DNA from: Pseudozyma flocculosa PF-1
Taxonomy: Eukaryota; Basidiomycota; Ustilaginomycetes; Ustilaginales; Ustilaginaceae
Direction of reading: 5' to 3'
Assembly (NCBI RefSeq): GCF_000417875.1
Contig: NW_006920886.1
Location: forward strand, 157,347 to 221,346
DNA length: 64,000 nucleotides
Below the pieces are notes generated by a model that was not told the origin of the DNA, made no database searches, and worked only from the letters and a program-made list of their open reading frames with translations. This document shows positions 45,420 through 55,938 of this stretch, piece by piece. Position numbers and translations under genes: made by a program. The stretch's first letter is position 1. Each line of letters starts with the position of its first letter.

Positions 45420-47168
45420 CTACTTGGACGCCTCAATCTCCTCGAGGATGCTGACGCGCAGCGCCTCTGCGGTGCGGAAGACGTCGACAAACGACGAGTA
45501 CTGCGCGAGGGGAGCGAGGCGAAGAATGTCCGGGTGGCGGATGTCGGCCACGAGACCCCTCCGCTTCTCGGCGCGGGCGTGGGCGCGCGCCACGAGCTTC
45601 TTGTCGTCGATCGGTGGCGGCACCTCGCCGTCAGCGCCCGTCGGTGCCGGTGCCGGTGCTGGCGGCGCCGTGGCGGGTGCAGCGTCGGTCTCGGGGAACT
45701 GGATGCAGAGCTGCGAGCCGCGCTGCTTGGGATCCGATGGCGTGACGAGCTTGACGTCGACGCTGTCCGGCAGGAAGCCGGGCGAGGTGAGGAGCAGCTC
45801 GAGGTACGACGTGAGGCGGAGCGAGCGGGCGCGGAGGATGGGCATCACGGTACCGTAGCCCACCGCCTCAGCGTCGGCGCCACCAGCACCGCCACCGCTG
45901 CCGTTGCCGTTCTGTGTCGCTGCCGTGGCCGACTTGGGCAACTGGACGAGCTGCTTGACCTTGAAGAGGGTCTCGAGCGATCCGCGCAGCGAAGCCATGT
46001 CGAGCACCGATCCGTTCGACACCTGCCACCCGCCAGCGCCGGCGACGGGCTTGAAGTGCTCGGGCATGCTGAACCGCGTCTGGCGCTCGTGGCCGTACCA
46101 CCCTGCGGGCCGGGTGAGCTGCTCGTCGGCGGCGAGGTCGGTCCAGCGCTGGTGGACGAAAAGGCCGCCCATGCCTCCGGGCCCGGAGCTGCCGTACTTG
46201 TAGGTGCACCACGCGGCAAAGTCGACGTTCCAGTCGTGGAGCTTGAGCGGCACGTTTGCGAAGCCGTGGGCGAGGTCGACGCCAAAGAGGATGCCATGCT
46301 CGTGGGCCTTTGCGCAGAGCCGGGGCAGGTTGAAGAACTGGCCGGTAAAGTACTGAACGCCGCCAAGGAGAACGAGCGCGGTCTCGCCCTCGCGTCCGAG
46401 GCGGTCGAGGGTGTCGAGAATGTCCTGCTCCTCGAGCGTCTTCGAGCCCGGGCGGGGCGCGAGGGCGACGAGGGACGTCTCGACGTCAAAGCCGTTGAGC
46501 TCGATGACTGAGCCAAGGGCGTAGCGGTCCGAGGGAAACGCCTTGAGCTCGTAGACGATCTTGTGGCGCACCTTTTGGCCGCGCTGCCTGGCCTCGTCTA
46601 CGTCGCCGCGGAAGCCGACGCCGAAGGGCTTGACGGCGGGTCTGTAGAAGGTGGCGAGGAGGCTGTGGAGGTTGCCGGTGAGGGATCCCATGACGGTGAC
46701 CTCGGAGGGCTTTGCGCCGACGATGTCTGCGCACATTTCCGATACGTGGATGTCCATCGAGGTCCAGGGACGGTTGTAGGGGTGGCCAAAGTGGCCGATG
46801 ACGGCTTTGCGCTTCCAGGCGTCGAGCTCCTGGCCGACGTAGTGCTCCGAGAGCTTTGGGAGCGGGCCGAGCGAGTTGCCGCACATGTAGAGGGCCTCGT
46901 CGGTGGGTTTTGCGTCCGGGTTGGACTGGGAGAGGGCGGCGGGGTCGCAGACGTCTGCGAGGGTGGGGATGTGGTAGTGGTGCCTCATTGCGTTGAGCGG
47001 GTCAGCGGCGTCGAGGCTCTCTGCGATTGCGCGGTCGGTGAGCTGTGCGTTTGGACCGAGCTGCTTTGCGATGTGCTGCAGCTCGTCGCGGAAGTGCTGT
47101 GGGTCGAAATCCTCATGGTGCTGGTAGGGGAAGGCCGCGGTTGCGGTGGCGGGAGCGGCGGAGGGCAT
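45420..47168 (-). CDS. BNA5: Kynureninase
   Basis: A PLP enzyme that cleaves kynurenine and 3-hydroxykynurenine to (hydroxy)anthranilate in the tryptophan-to-NAD pathway. Single exon, 582 aa, start MPSAAPATATAAFPYQHHED. Kynureninase landmarks: YMCGNSLGPLPK near the start of the fold, HFGHPYNRPWTSMD, VTVMGSLTGNLHSLLATFY, GVDLAHGFANVPL and the PLP-lysine motif WCTYKYGSSGPGG (about residues 317-329), then FVHQRW and GWYGHE. A Gly/Ala-rich insertion (about residues 430-445) and an Ala/Pro insertion (about 505-525) make it longer than the typical 450-490. The gene is convergent with GSH2, with 241 bases between the stops. A TATAAA box lies 126 bases upstream. Confidence 0.95.
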   Translation of the reverse strand: MPSAAPATATAAFPYQHHEDFDPQHFRDELQHIAKQLGPNAQLTDRAIAESLDAADPLNAMRHHYHIPTLADVCDPAALSQSNPDAKPTDEALYMCGNSLGPLPKLSEHYVGQELDAWKRKAVIGHFGHPYNRPWTSMDIHVSEMCADIVGAKPSEVTVMGSLTGNLHSLLATFYRPAVKPFGVGFRGDVDEARQRGQKVRHKIVYELKAFPSDRYALGSVIELNGFDVETSLVALAPRPGSKTLEEQDILDTLDRLGREGETALVLLGGVQYFTGQFFNLPRLCAKAHEHGILFGVDLAHGFANVPLKLHDWNVDFAAWCTYKYGSSGPGGMGGLFVHQRWTDLAADEQLTRPAGWYGHERQTRFSMPEHFKPVAGAGGWQVSNGSVLDMASLRGSLETLFKVKQLVQLPKSATAATQNGNGSGGGAGGADAEAVGYGTVMPILRARSLRLTSYLELLLTSPGFLPDSVDVKLVTPSDPKQRGSQLCIQFPETDAAPATAPPAPAPAPTGADGEVPPPIDDKKLVARAHARAEKRRGLVADIRHPDILRLAPLAQYSSFVDVFRTAEALRVSILEEIEASK

Positions 47169-48094
47169 GGCGGGTGGATCGGGAGGGTGAGTGCGCGGGG
47201 GGCGAGGGGCGAAGGGGGAGGGGCTTGGGATCTAGGCTGGCCTGAGGGGAGACGAGTGCTGTGCGGAGCGATGGTGGTGGGCCGGCCGACCACTTTATAG
47301 ACGATGGCGAGGACGACGACGAGACAGCGAGCAGCGTGGCATGACGGCGTGCGGCGGCGGCGGCGGCGCCGACGACGGACGGCTTGAGCGACGAGGATGG
47401 CGAAGAGGAGAGAGGGGGGCCGCTGCCAAACCCTGGCCGCGGCAAAGGCCGGCTATTCGAGCGCGTTTGCTGGCCTGACCTCGCAGGCTGGGGCTGGCTG
47501 ACAGCTGGCCTGCCACAGGGCTGGTCCTTGCCACTCCGCCCACATTGCCCCCCCGCAGGCGAGGCCACGGCTCATCCCTTTCCGAACGTCGCTTCGTCTG
47601 CGGTGGGCCTGCTTCGCTCCACCTCTCGCTCTATCTCTTCTCGATGGGCTTTGCCTGGCCAGGCTTGCTCTGCCCGTCTCATGCCATCATGGCTCCTGGG
47701 CCGGCCGCCTGGTAGGCCAACCTCAAACGGCCTCGCCTCGCCTTGACCGGCCACCTAAGCCGCTGTCGAGCCCAAAAGAGTCGCCGAGGCCCGCCCGTGG
47801 CTCGACATCGTGTCGCAGCGGGTCCGCCGGTTGCCAGACTTCGAGAGCGGCTCCAGCGACATATACGGGCACGCGGGAGCTCAGCCCGCACCGTGCGTGC
47901 TCCGCCTGGCCAGGCCCCGCCCGCGCCAGTCCCGACTTCCGAAACGACGCGCCCATCTTGCTCGCCGCCCGGCCGGCCAGGCTGCATTCAGGGTCAAGCC
48001 CCCGCACCCCATCCTGACCATCTTCCCAGCCAGCCTCCATCGTCGGCCTCGAACTCGACGCCGCTCCAGCTCCCAAGCGCCAACCGCCCACAAT
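47169..48094. other. Divergent promoter region of kynureninase and ARP5
   Basis: 926 bases between the two start codons. Besides the minus-strand TATA box it has a GCTGGCCTGACC/CTGGCCTGCC-rich block (47465-47530), a GGCCGGCCGCC run (about 47700) and an AT-rich ACATATACG (47859-47867) on the ARP5 side. No gene was seen. Confidence 0.5.
47293..47300 (-). promoter_or_regulatory. TATA box of the kynureninase gene
   Basis: On the minus strand the sequence reads CTATAAAG, about 126 bases before the kynureninase ATG, in an otherwise GC-rich promoter. It is a full consensus match at a plausible distance. Confidence 0.55.
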
Positions 48095-50792
48095 ATGGCG
48101 CCCGTCGCCACCGCAGACTCGGCAACTGGCCCATCCCCCTCGCCACTGTCCGCCGTCCCCGTCCACGCCGCAGTCGATCCGCCCAAACCCACCCCGCTCA
48201 CCCGCTTCGACTACCACGCCTCTCCCTACTGGAACTCGCAATGCCCCCTCATCATCGACAACGGCTCCTCGGAGCTCCGCGCAGGCTTCTGCCACGCAGA
48301 TCCCTCGGCCGCAGCAGACGTCATTGCACGCGGTCCGCCCTATCACTACGACAACCTCGTCTCAAAGGTGCGCGACCGCAAAAAGAACCTCACCCTCCTC
48401 CTCGCCGGAAACGACGTCTACGCAGACGGCCTCACCCGCGGCGCAATCCGCAGCCCCTTTGACAACGACGTCGTCTGCGGCTGGGACGCAATGGAGACCA
48501 TGCTCGACTATACCTTTGCCAACCTCGGCATCGACACCGAACGCGTCCAACACCCCATCTGCATGACAGAGACCCTCTGCAACCCGGCCTACAGCAGGAG
48601 CATCATGAACGAGCTCATGTTCGAGGCCTACGACGTTCCCTACGTAAACTACGGCCTCGACTGCCTCTTCAGCGCCTACCAGAACGGCGTCGGCGACGAT
48701 GCGCTCGTCGTGTCCAGCGGCCACAACAGCACCGTCGTCGTACCCATGGTCGCTGCAAAGGGCGTCCTCACAAATGCAAAGAGGTGAGCAGACCGTGCGC
48801 GGCCACAGAGGCACCCACGATCGTTCCGCATCGGATCTCTTCTCATTTCATCGCATCCTCCTTCCCTCTCTGTCTCACCGCGCCAGGCTGAGCTGGGGCG
48901 GCGCCCAGGCCACCGACCTCCTCTTCCGCCTGACGCAGCTCAAGTACCCCGGCTTCCCAACCCGGGTCACTGCGTGGCAGGCCCGCGACATGCTCGAGGA
49001 GCTCTGCTACGTCTCGACCGACTATGCCGCCGACATCCGAGGCATGGAGATGATGCCCTCGGCCTTTGGCCCAACGTCGTCCGACCCGAGCGCCTCAACC
49101 TCGTCTTGGACCGCCATGGAAAAGGCCGACGTTGTCGTCCAATTCCCCTACCTCGACGCCGTCCCCGCGCAAAAGTCCCAGGAGGAGCTCGACGCGCAGG
49201 CGGAGCGGCGAAAAGCCGCCGGGCGGCGCCTGCTGGAGCAGACGCGCAAGATGCGCCTCGAAAAGATGCTGCAGAAGGAAAACGACCTCAAGTACTACAC
49301 GCAGCTCAAGGAGTGGAAGGGCAAGGAGCGCAAGGCCGAGTACATGAAGCGCCTCGAGTCCGAAGGCTTCAGCAGCGAGCAGGAGCTCGAGGCCACAATG
49401 AAGAAGATGGAGGCTGCGCTCAAGCGGTCGCGCGCAAAGGAGCTCGGTGAGGAGCTCGAGGAGGAGAAGCAGGAGGAGCCCACCTTTCCCCTTGTCGACG
49501 TGCCCGACGCCGATCTGGACGAGGAGGGGGTCAAGGAGAAGCGGCGGCAGCGGCTGATGAAGGCCGGCCACGACGCGCGCCTGCGCGCCAAAGCAGAAAA
49601 GGCTGAAGAGAAACGGCTGCGAGACCTCGAGATCCAGCGCGACGAAGACGAGCGTATCAACGACCCCAAGGCGTGGAGCGCGAGGATGCGCAAGGACTAC
49701 GACGACGCCATCGACCGCATCAAGGAGCGCAAGCGGCTCAAAGAGATGCTGTCGGACCGCAAGTCGCTGGCGGCCCAGCAGCGCATGAAGAACATCACCG
49801 CACTCGCCTCGGACTCACCCGGCGGCAGCGGCGCCAACACGCCCGGCGGAAGCGCACGCAAGCGCAAGCGCGGCGGCGACGAGGACACATTCGGAGCCGA
49901 CGACGACGACTGGGCCATCTACCGCGAGATCCAAAACGCCGACGATTCGGAAGAGGAGGAAGACTCGTTTGCCCAGCTGGCGGCCATCGAGCAGCGGCTG
50001 CTCCAGTCTGACCCAACGTTCACCGTCGAGGAGACGTACGCGGCGCGGTTGGCGCGCAAGAACCGGCTCACATTGACCTTCTTCAACGGTCCGGGCGGCG
50101 GGGACGAGGCAGCCATCGGTTCAGACCTCCAGGCCCAGGCGGCGGCGGCGGCAGCGGGGGCGGGGGCGGGAGCGGGGGGCAAAAAGGGAGCACAGGACAA
50201 GGATGCGGCGGACAAGAACGAGTCGGACCCGGAGACGATCAAGCGGGCACACCAGCTGCACCTCAACGTCGAGCGGATCCGCGTGCCCGAGGTGCTCTGG
50301 CAGCCGGGCATCGCCGGCGTCGACCAGGCGGGACTCGACGAGATCTGCGCCCACGTCCTCAACGGCTTCGAAGTCGACACGCGCGCCAAACTCATGAAGG
50401 TGAGTCTGCCTGACCGCGCGACCCGCTGCCCCCGACCCATCTCGGATCGAATCAACCCCAGCTAAAGTCACGGTCGCCCTTCTCCCTCCTCTTGTGAACC
50501 CGCTCCCTGCCCCCACCGCGTCCAGAACATCTTCTATACGGGCCGACACACCCTCTACCCCAACTTTGGCGCGCGCCTCAGCTCGTCGATCCGCGCCACC
50601 CAGCCCGCCTCGCTGCCCATCTACGTGCGCCCCGCCAAAGACGCCCGCTTCGACGCCTGGCGCGGCATGGCGCGCTGGTGCTCGACCCAAAACGACGCCT
50701 TCCGCTCCACGGCCATCTCGAAGCGCGACTACGAGGAAAAGGGCCACGACTACTTTATCGAGCACCCCTTCAGCGCCAACTGGTCGGCCTGA
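48095..50792 (+). CDS. ARP5: Actin-related protein 5 (INO80 subunit)
   Basis: Arp5 couples the INO80 ATPase to the nucleosome. Exons 48095-48783, 48887-50399 and 50526-50792 give 822 aa. The actin nucleotide-binding signature is PLIIDNGSSELRAGF (about residue 50), followed by FDNDVVCGWDAMETMLDY, TETLCNPAYSRSIMNELMFE and VSSGHNSTVVVPM. Across the first intron the reading KRLSWGGAQATDLLFRLTQ matches the second actin lobe. Arp5's characteristic large insertion then follows: about 300 residues of charged coiled coil (KMRLEKMLQKENDLKYYTQL and on) with a basic KRKRGGDED patch and acidic runs. The fold resumes at VPEVLWQPGIAGVDQAGLDE and, over the second intron, NIFYTGRHTLYPNFGARL and the ending DAWRGMARWCS. 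Exon phases fit. Confidence 0.94.
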
Positions 50793-51022
50793 GCGCCCCC
50801 CCTCCCCTCGGCACGGCACGGTGCGCCAGGGGCAGGCCAACGCCGGGCGCAACACGGGAGCGGGCGCAGTATCGGAGACTTGTATTGCAGCGCAGCAGCA
50901 CGGGGATATCGGAGCAAGGGTCAGTCAGCAGCCATCGACCACGACGACGACGGCGACAACAGCGATGGCGAGTACACGATGGGAAGCAGGCTAGGTGATC
51001 TGCGCCCGACCGGGAGCCCGGC

Positions 51023-54007
51023 TCATGCGTATGCCCACTTGCCTGCGTGGTCGGCCCACGCGGCGAGATCGGCGCTCTGGGCCTCCTCGAAGCGGACGCG
51101 CACGGGAACGTCGGCGTTGCCGTCCTCGATCTTGTCCTGCGCACTAGCGCCGGCGCCCGCCTGCATGGCCTGCGGCACCAGCACGCCGACGCCGCCGCCT
51201 CCGACGCGAGTCTCATAGCACCGGTAGCCGTCCCTCTCGAGGTCGGCCATCAGGCGGCGCAGCTCGGCCTCGTCGACGCCGTCCGGCAGCAGCGTGACGG
51301 CGCACCCTCCGCCGCCGGCTCCCGTCAGCTTGGTCGACAGGCGCAGCGGCTCCATGCCCGTCTTTGTGCGGATCGCCTCGAGCGAGGGGTGCGACACCTT
51401 GAGGCCGACGAGCTCGTCGTGGTTCTGCCGAATGAGCCGGGCCAGGCCCTCGAGGACGGCCTCGCGCGGCGTCGAGGCGTCGGTGAGCAGGTGCTGCGCG
51501 CTGTCGGCGATGCTCTGGATGGCGGCGAGCGCCGAGGCCACGCGGTTGGGCTCGGCGTCCTTCTGCGCGGCGACGCTGGCCACGAGGCTCTTGGTGTCGC
51601 GCCCGACGCCCGTGTCAATGAGGAGGAAGCGGATCGAGTCGAAGCCAGAGAGCTTGGCCATCTGGTTGGCCGCGAGGCTGTTGGACGGGTGGGCGCGCGT
51701 AAAGGCGATGGCGCCACCGTGGACCGAGACGGCGTTGTCGACGCCCGACGGGTTGCCGTGGCACACCTTCTCGGAGATGAAAGCCCAGGCATTGATGAGC
51801 GCAGCGTGGTCGGCGGGGACCGAGGCGGCGCCGGCGGCGGGCGCGGGCAGGCGGCCGTAGAGGTAGATGAGGGCCGACGCCAGGCAGCTCGATAGGGCGG
51901 CGCTGGAACCCAGGCCGGCGCCGATGGGCAGGGCGGAACGCAGCACAAACGCCTGGCCCCGGGCGTCACGCTGGCCGGCGATGCAGAGATACAGGTAGAG
52001 GAAGGCGACGCTGGCGGCGTGGCTGCGCTCGCTCTCGTTGACCACCTCGCCAACGTTCTTCTCGATGGCGGTCAGCAGGCCGGCGTCGAGCGACGTCGGC
52101 GAGCTCAGGCCGCCCTGCTGCTGCTGCGGCTGCTGGGCCAGCGAGGCGGGGACGGCGTGCCAGGGCAGCTCGTCGATGGCCCAGACGTGCTCGACGCCGA
52201 GGTCGGGGAGGTTGAGGCTGATCTTGCCGTCCTCGCGAGGCGTCACGCTGGCGTAGCACCGCAGCGCCACCGAGGCGGCGATAGCCTTGACGCCGTGGAC
52301 GACGGCGTGCTCGCCAAACAGGATGACCTTGCCGGGCGCGCTGACCAGCAGCGACGAGGGAGGCGGCGGGTGGCCGCCGCCGCCGCCGGTTTCCCCCTCA
52401 CCGCCGCGCGTCTCCATCTTGGCTCTGTCCATGCCGGCAACGAGTGCGGCCACCTTCTCGTCGGCGCCCCCCGACGACGACGCCGTCTGTGGCGGAACGC
52501 GTTCGTAGCCGTTGTTGACCGGCGATCCGACGCGGGAATGGTAGACGCTGCTGCTGCTGCTCGACTCTGGTGCTTCGCTGTCCGAGTTGAGGTTGTTGTG
52601 TGCGTTCGCTGCTGACGACGACGACGACGACGACTTCCGTCGGATGGCGCCGGCCTCGAGGAGCGCGCTCTCGAGGTCCTCGAGCAGGTCGCGCTGGTCC
52701 TCGATGCCCACGCAGAGGCGGATGAGGTCCTCGGGCATTCCGCGCTCGGCGCGCGTCTTTGGGTCGATGGAGGCGTGCGACATGAGGCAGGGCATGCTGA
52801 TGAGGGAGTTGACGCAGCCAAACGAGACGCTGATGCCCCAGAGCCGGGTGGCGCCGACGATGCGCTCGCTGAGCGCCTTGTCGCCCGTCGAGAAGCTGAG
52901 GACCGATCCGGGACCGGCGGCCTGCTTGTCGTGGACGGCCTTGGACGGGTGGGTTGCAAGGCCCGGGTAGTTTACCTTGAAGCCGAGCGAGTCGAGGTAG
53001 TTGGCGACGGTGATGGCCGAGGCCTGCTGGCGGTCCATGCGGACGGCAAGCGTCTTGATGCCGCGGAGCAGCAGGAACGAGTCCATGGGTGTGAGGGCGT
53101 TGCCGATCGAGTTGATGGTAAAGGCGAGCTGCTTGCCCAGGTCGTCGCGGTCGCACGCAATGACGCCGGCCATGAGGTCGTGGTGTCCGCTGAGGTACTT
53201 GGTGCCCGAGTCGTAGACGACGTCAACGCCGAGCTCGAGGGGCCGCATGAGGTAGGGCGACATCATAGTGTTGTCGACGACGACGATGGCATCCGGCGCC
53301 CACTTTTTGGCGGCGCGCGCGCAGCGTTCCAGGTCGCAGATCTTGAGGCAGGGGTTGGTGGGCGTCTCGAGGAGGAGCATTTTGACCTTGCCGCAGAGGC
53401 CGAGCTGGGCGTCGCGTGCGCGCTTCTCGAGCGCCTCCTCGACCTTGGCGGCGTCGGTGGTGTCGACGTGGTCGGTGTGGATGTTTTGGTGGGAGGCGAG
53501 GTAGCCGAGCAGGCGGTTGGTGCCGCCGTAGAGGTCGTCTCCGGCAATGATGCGCTCGCCCGACTTTACCATGCGGGTGATGACGTCGAGGCAGGCCATG
53601 CCGCTGCTGACGGCGAAGCTGTACTTGCAGTTCTGGAGCTGGCAGAGGTGGTGCTGGAGCATGGAGCGGGTGGGGTTGCCGGAGCGGCTGTAGTCGAACT
53701 CGGCGCCGGGGAGGCCCTTGAAGGTGGCCGACATGTAGATGGGGGCCGACGAGGAGCCGTACTGGTCCTTGTGGTTGGGGTCGTCGACGGTGGCGCACTG
53801 GGTGGCGAAGCGGTAGCCGTTGGGGCCGCGGCGATCCTTGTGGTCGAGGTAGGCGGGCTTGGGGTGAGCGTCACCGAGGATCGAGGGTTCGGGCGAGGTG
53901 GGCATCGACGAGTCGAGGGACGCGATCGAGGAGCCCATCTCGGTGAGCGACGGGGTGATGGTCGACGCCGCGGACGACATCTGGCTTTCGGTTTCAAAGC
54001 GCGACAT
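51023..54007 (-). CDS. Cystathionine beta-lyase / mevalonate kinase fusion protein
   Basis: One unbroken frame of 994 codons encodes two complete enzymes. Residues about 45-453 are a Cys/Met-metabolism PLP enzyme of the fungal cystathionine beta-lyase (Str3/MetG) type: YSRSGNPTRSML, SSGMACLDVITRM, LLLETPTNPCLKICDL and the PLP lysine in YDSGTKYLSGHHDLMAGVIA (Lys270). Residues about 553-945 are a mevalonate kinase (Erg12): SAPGKVILFGEHAVVHG, the GHMP motif LPIGAGLGSSAALSSCLASA, CHGNPSGVDNAV and TKLTGAGGGGCAVTLL. A 100-residue linker rich in Ser, Gly and Pro joins them, with no stop codon. Methionines 526 and 531 could start a separate kinase product. The first enzyme makes homocysteine from cystathionine; the second phosphorylates mevalonate for sterol and isoprenoid synthesis. 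Both catalytic cores look intact. A 61-base GTGAGG...TCAG stretch just before the kinase could be a cryptic intron, but removing it would break this frame. Confidence 0.92.
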   Translation of the reverse strand: MSRFETESQMSSAASTITPSLTEMGSSIASLDSSMPTSPEPSILGDAHPKPAYLDHKDRRGPNGYRFATQCATVDDPNHKDQYGSSSAPIYMSATFKGLPGAEFDYSRSGNPTRSMLQHHLCQLQNCKYSFAVSSGMACLDVITRMVKSGERIIAGDDLYGGTNRLLGYLASHQNIHTDHVDTTDAAKVEEALEKRARDAQLGLCGKVKMLLLETPTNPCLKICDLERCARAAKKWAPDAIVVVDNTMMSPYLMRPLELGVDVVYDSGTKYLSGHHDLMAGVIACDRDDLGKQLAFTINSIGNALTPMDSFLLLRGIKTLAVRMDRQQASAITVANYLDSLGFKVNYPGLATHPSKAVHDKQAAGPGSVLSFSTGDKALSERIVGATRLWGISVSFGCVNSLISMPCLMSHASIDPKTRAERGMPEDLIRLCVGIEDQRDLLEDLESALLEAGAIRRKSSSSSSSAANAHNNLNSDSEAPESSSSSSVYHSRVGSPVNNGYERVPPQTASSSGGADEKVAALVAGMDRAKMETRGGEGETGGGGGHPPPPSSLLVSAPGKVILFGEHAVVHGVKAIAASVALRCYASVTPREDGKISLNLPDLGVEHVWAIDELPWHAVPASLAQQPQQQQGGLSSPTSLDAGLLTAIEKNVGEVVNESERSHAASVAFLYLYLCIAGQRDARGQAFVLRSALPIGAGLGSSAALSSCLASALIYLYGRLPAPAAGAASVPADHAALINAWAFISEKVCHGNPSGVDNAVSVHGGAIAFTRAHPSNSLAANQMAKLSGFDSIRFLLIDTGVGRDTKSLVASVAAQKDAEPNRVASALAAIQSIADSAQHLLTDASTPREAVLEGLARLIRQNHDELVGLKVSHPSLEAIRTKTGMEPLRLSTKLTGAGGGGCAVTLLPDGVDEAELRRLMADLERDGYRCYETRVGGGGVGVLVPQAMQAGAGASAQDKIEDGNADVPVRVRFEEAQSADLAAWADHAGKWAYA

Positions 54008-54715
54008 GGCGGTGGTGGGGGCGTGGAGCAGAGGGGGAGCGGTGGTTGACTCGAGAGGCGGCAGACGTGGTCGGTGACAAGGCTAGTGGGGAGCGATGGT
54101 AGCAAATTCGGCCCGCCCCGGTGTGCTAAGCGTGTGCGTGCGTGTATGTGTGTGGCAGAGCCCGCTCTTGCAAACAAAGAGGGGAGTGCGATGGGTGGGC
54201 AGAGTGATGATGCCCGAGAGAGGGAGGGAGAGTATGCGGTGGTGATGGCGGTGTTGGTGGTCGGTCTGTCAGGTGGCGGGCGGGGTTCGCTGGACAAGAA
54301 GGCCGCAGCGCCATGCCGGCCACTGCCCGAGTCACGGCCGGCTGGGCCCGCCTGATCTGGTCTGGCCGTGCGTGGGCTCTGCAGGCAACCTTGGCCATGG
54401 CGTGATGAGAGCGCCCTGAACTGGCCTCGCCTGGCTTGGCCTCGCCTGGCCTGCCCGCCCCTGCCTTTGCCCGGCGCTTGCCCGGCCACGCTGTGGCTGG
54501 CCGGTCCGCCCCCTTGGCCCGAATTATTGACCCCCTCGGGATTCGGGAGTCGAGGCGCAGCAAAGGCCTCTGCCTGCTCGAAGCTCCACCTGCAAGCCTG
54601 TCTTCGGATGGCATAGCCAGGCACACCTTGTCTGCTTGCCACCATCATCCAAGTACTATCACTCCACATCCGCCGTCCACTCGCGGCTCTTCGTCTCATC
54701 CTCACATCCCTCACC
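54008..54715. other. Divergent promoter of the fusion gene and NXT1
   Basis: 708 bases between two start codons. It contains a GCCTCGCCTGGCTTGGCC-type block at about 54420-54500, one of the recurring CTGGCC-rich promoter patches. A GTGTGTGCGTGCGTGTATGT-like run lies near 54131-54155. No gene was seen. Confidence 0.5.
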
Positions 54716-55938
54716 ATGGCCAACCGAACGGACAGCAGAATATCTGAGCATGCCACAAAGGCAGCAGAGGCCTTTGTCTCGGCCTACTACGCCGCCTCCG
54801 ACTCACCGCAACGCACCCAGGTGAGCCTCGTTCCCTGTTCGACACTCCTCTTCGCTGCCATGTGCTGATTCAAAGCTACTCGTTGGCACTCCCGCTCCGC
54901 TCGCAGCTCGTCCCAACTCTCTACCTCCCCAACTCCTCGATCGTCTGGAATGGCACTCCCGTCAGCGGACAAGCAGAGCTGCTCGCCATGCTCAACTCGA
55001 TGCCCGGGTCAAAGCACGAAGTGCAGACCTTTGACTGCCACGCCCTCTCGGGAAGCATCCAGGGATGTGAGTGAAGTCGCTCCTCGCTGGCCCGATCCGT
55101 CCCTGTCCTCCTCCCCCTTCCCCACCCCTCCACGCCATCTCGATCTCGAGGCTCCGTTGCTGGAAGCTCGAGTCGCACCGACCCTGCATCCATGCTCCAC
55201 TGCTCGAAGCCTCGAGATCCAGCCCGACATTGTACGCCCTTGGCGGACCGTCGCGTTGATCCTTTGGTCTGCGCCGTTCCCTATTCCTCCTGGAGGTGGG
55301 ATCGGTGCAAGACAGTGGCAACATCGACAGAGGCCCCTTCTGGGGCCGCCGCTCTTCAAAGGACTCGAGGCACTCGAAAGCACAGATGTCTTTCCTTCGC
55401 CCCGTCTCCCGGCTGTGCTTGCTCGCGAGCGCAGCGGTGCGGCGAGCCGAGGGGGAATGAGTAGTATATAGAGCGCACACCCTCTCGCCATCGCTCCAGA
55501 GTCTCCGCCGGGCACGATCCGAACGCTGTGGCTGACGCATCGCATCATGCCCGTTCCCGCCCCCTTCCAGCCACGGCGACGCCACCTTCGCTGCTGCTCA
55601 CCGTCAGCGGCCTGGTCTCGCACCACACGCCAGAGTCGCGATCGGCGCAACCGCCATCGAACGCGCCCAAGTCGTCGTCGGCGGCCGGCGGATCCTCGGC
55701 CTCTGCGAAAAAGGGCGGCTTTGATCCGGACGCGCCCATCTCGTCGCACCCGCGCTGCTTTTCGCAGAGCTTCCTCCTCGTCCCCTCGCAGGCGGTGCTG
55801 GCCGCCCAAGGCGCCGCGGCAGGCCAGACGATAGACGGCGGAGTCAGCGCCAGCTCGACGTCGGGCAAGGATGGCACCGGCGTCACCATCGCCGACAAGT
55901 ACTTTGTCCAGGCCGACACGTTCCGCTTTGTTGGGTAG
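54716..55938 (+). CDS. NXT1: NTF2-related mRNA export protein (NXT1/p15)
   Basis: NXT1/p15 (functional equivalent of yeast Mtr2) pairs with the Mex67/TAP export receptor to carry mRNA through the pore. Exons 54716-54820, 54907-55066 and 55571-55938 give 210 aa. The NTF2 fold reads ATKAAEAFVSAYYAASDSPQ, LVPTLYLPNSSIVWNGTPVS, GQAELLAMLNSMPGSKHEVQ, FDCHALSG, then PPSLLLTVSGLVSH, CFSQSFLLVPSQ and the final strand DKYFVQADTFRFVG. A Ser/Lys-rich loop of about 40 residues is inserted after SGLVSH, comparable in place to the loops of fungal Mtr2. The second intron is 504 bases, much longer than any other in the window. Confidence 0.9.
55067..55570 (+). other. Unusually long intron of NXT1
   Basis: Bordered by GTGAGT and CTTCCAG. 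It is about five times the usual intron length here and contains a TATA-like GTAGTATATAGAG at about 55460-55472. No conserved RNA fold or open frame in phase with the last exon was seen, since the frame into exon 3 has no ATG inside the intron. Confidence 0.6.

Noticed and set aside
47810..48094. N-terminal extension of ARP5 by 95 in-frame codons
   Set aside because: The upstream sequence is Arg/Pro-rich promoter-like DNA; the ATG at 48095 lies right before the Arp5 N-terminus.
52775..54049. 424-codon plus frame opposite the fusion gene
   Set aside because: Shadow of the lyase coding sequence; Val/Gly/Arg-rich translation with no fold signature.
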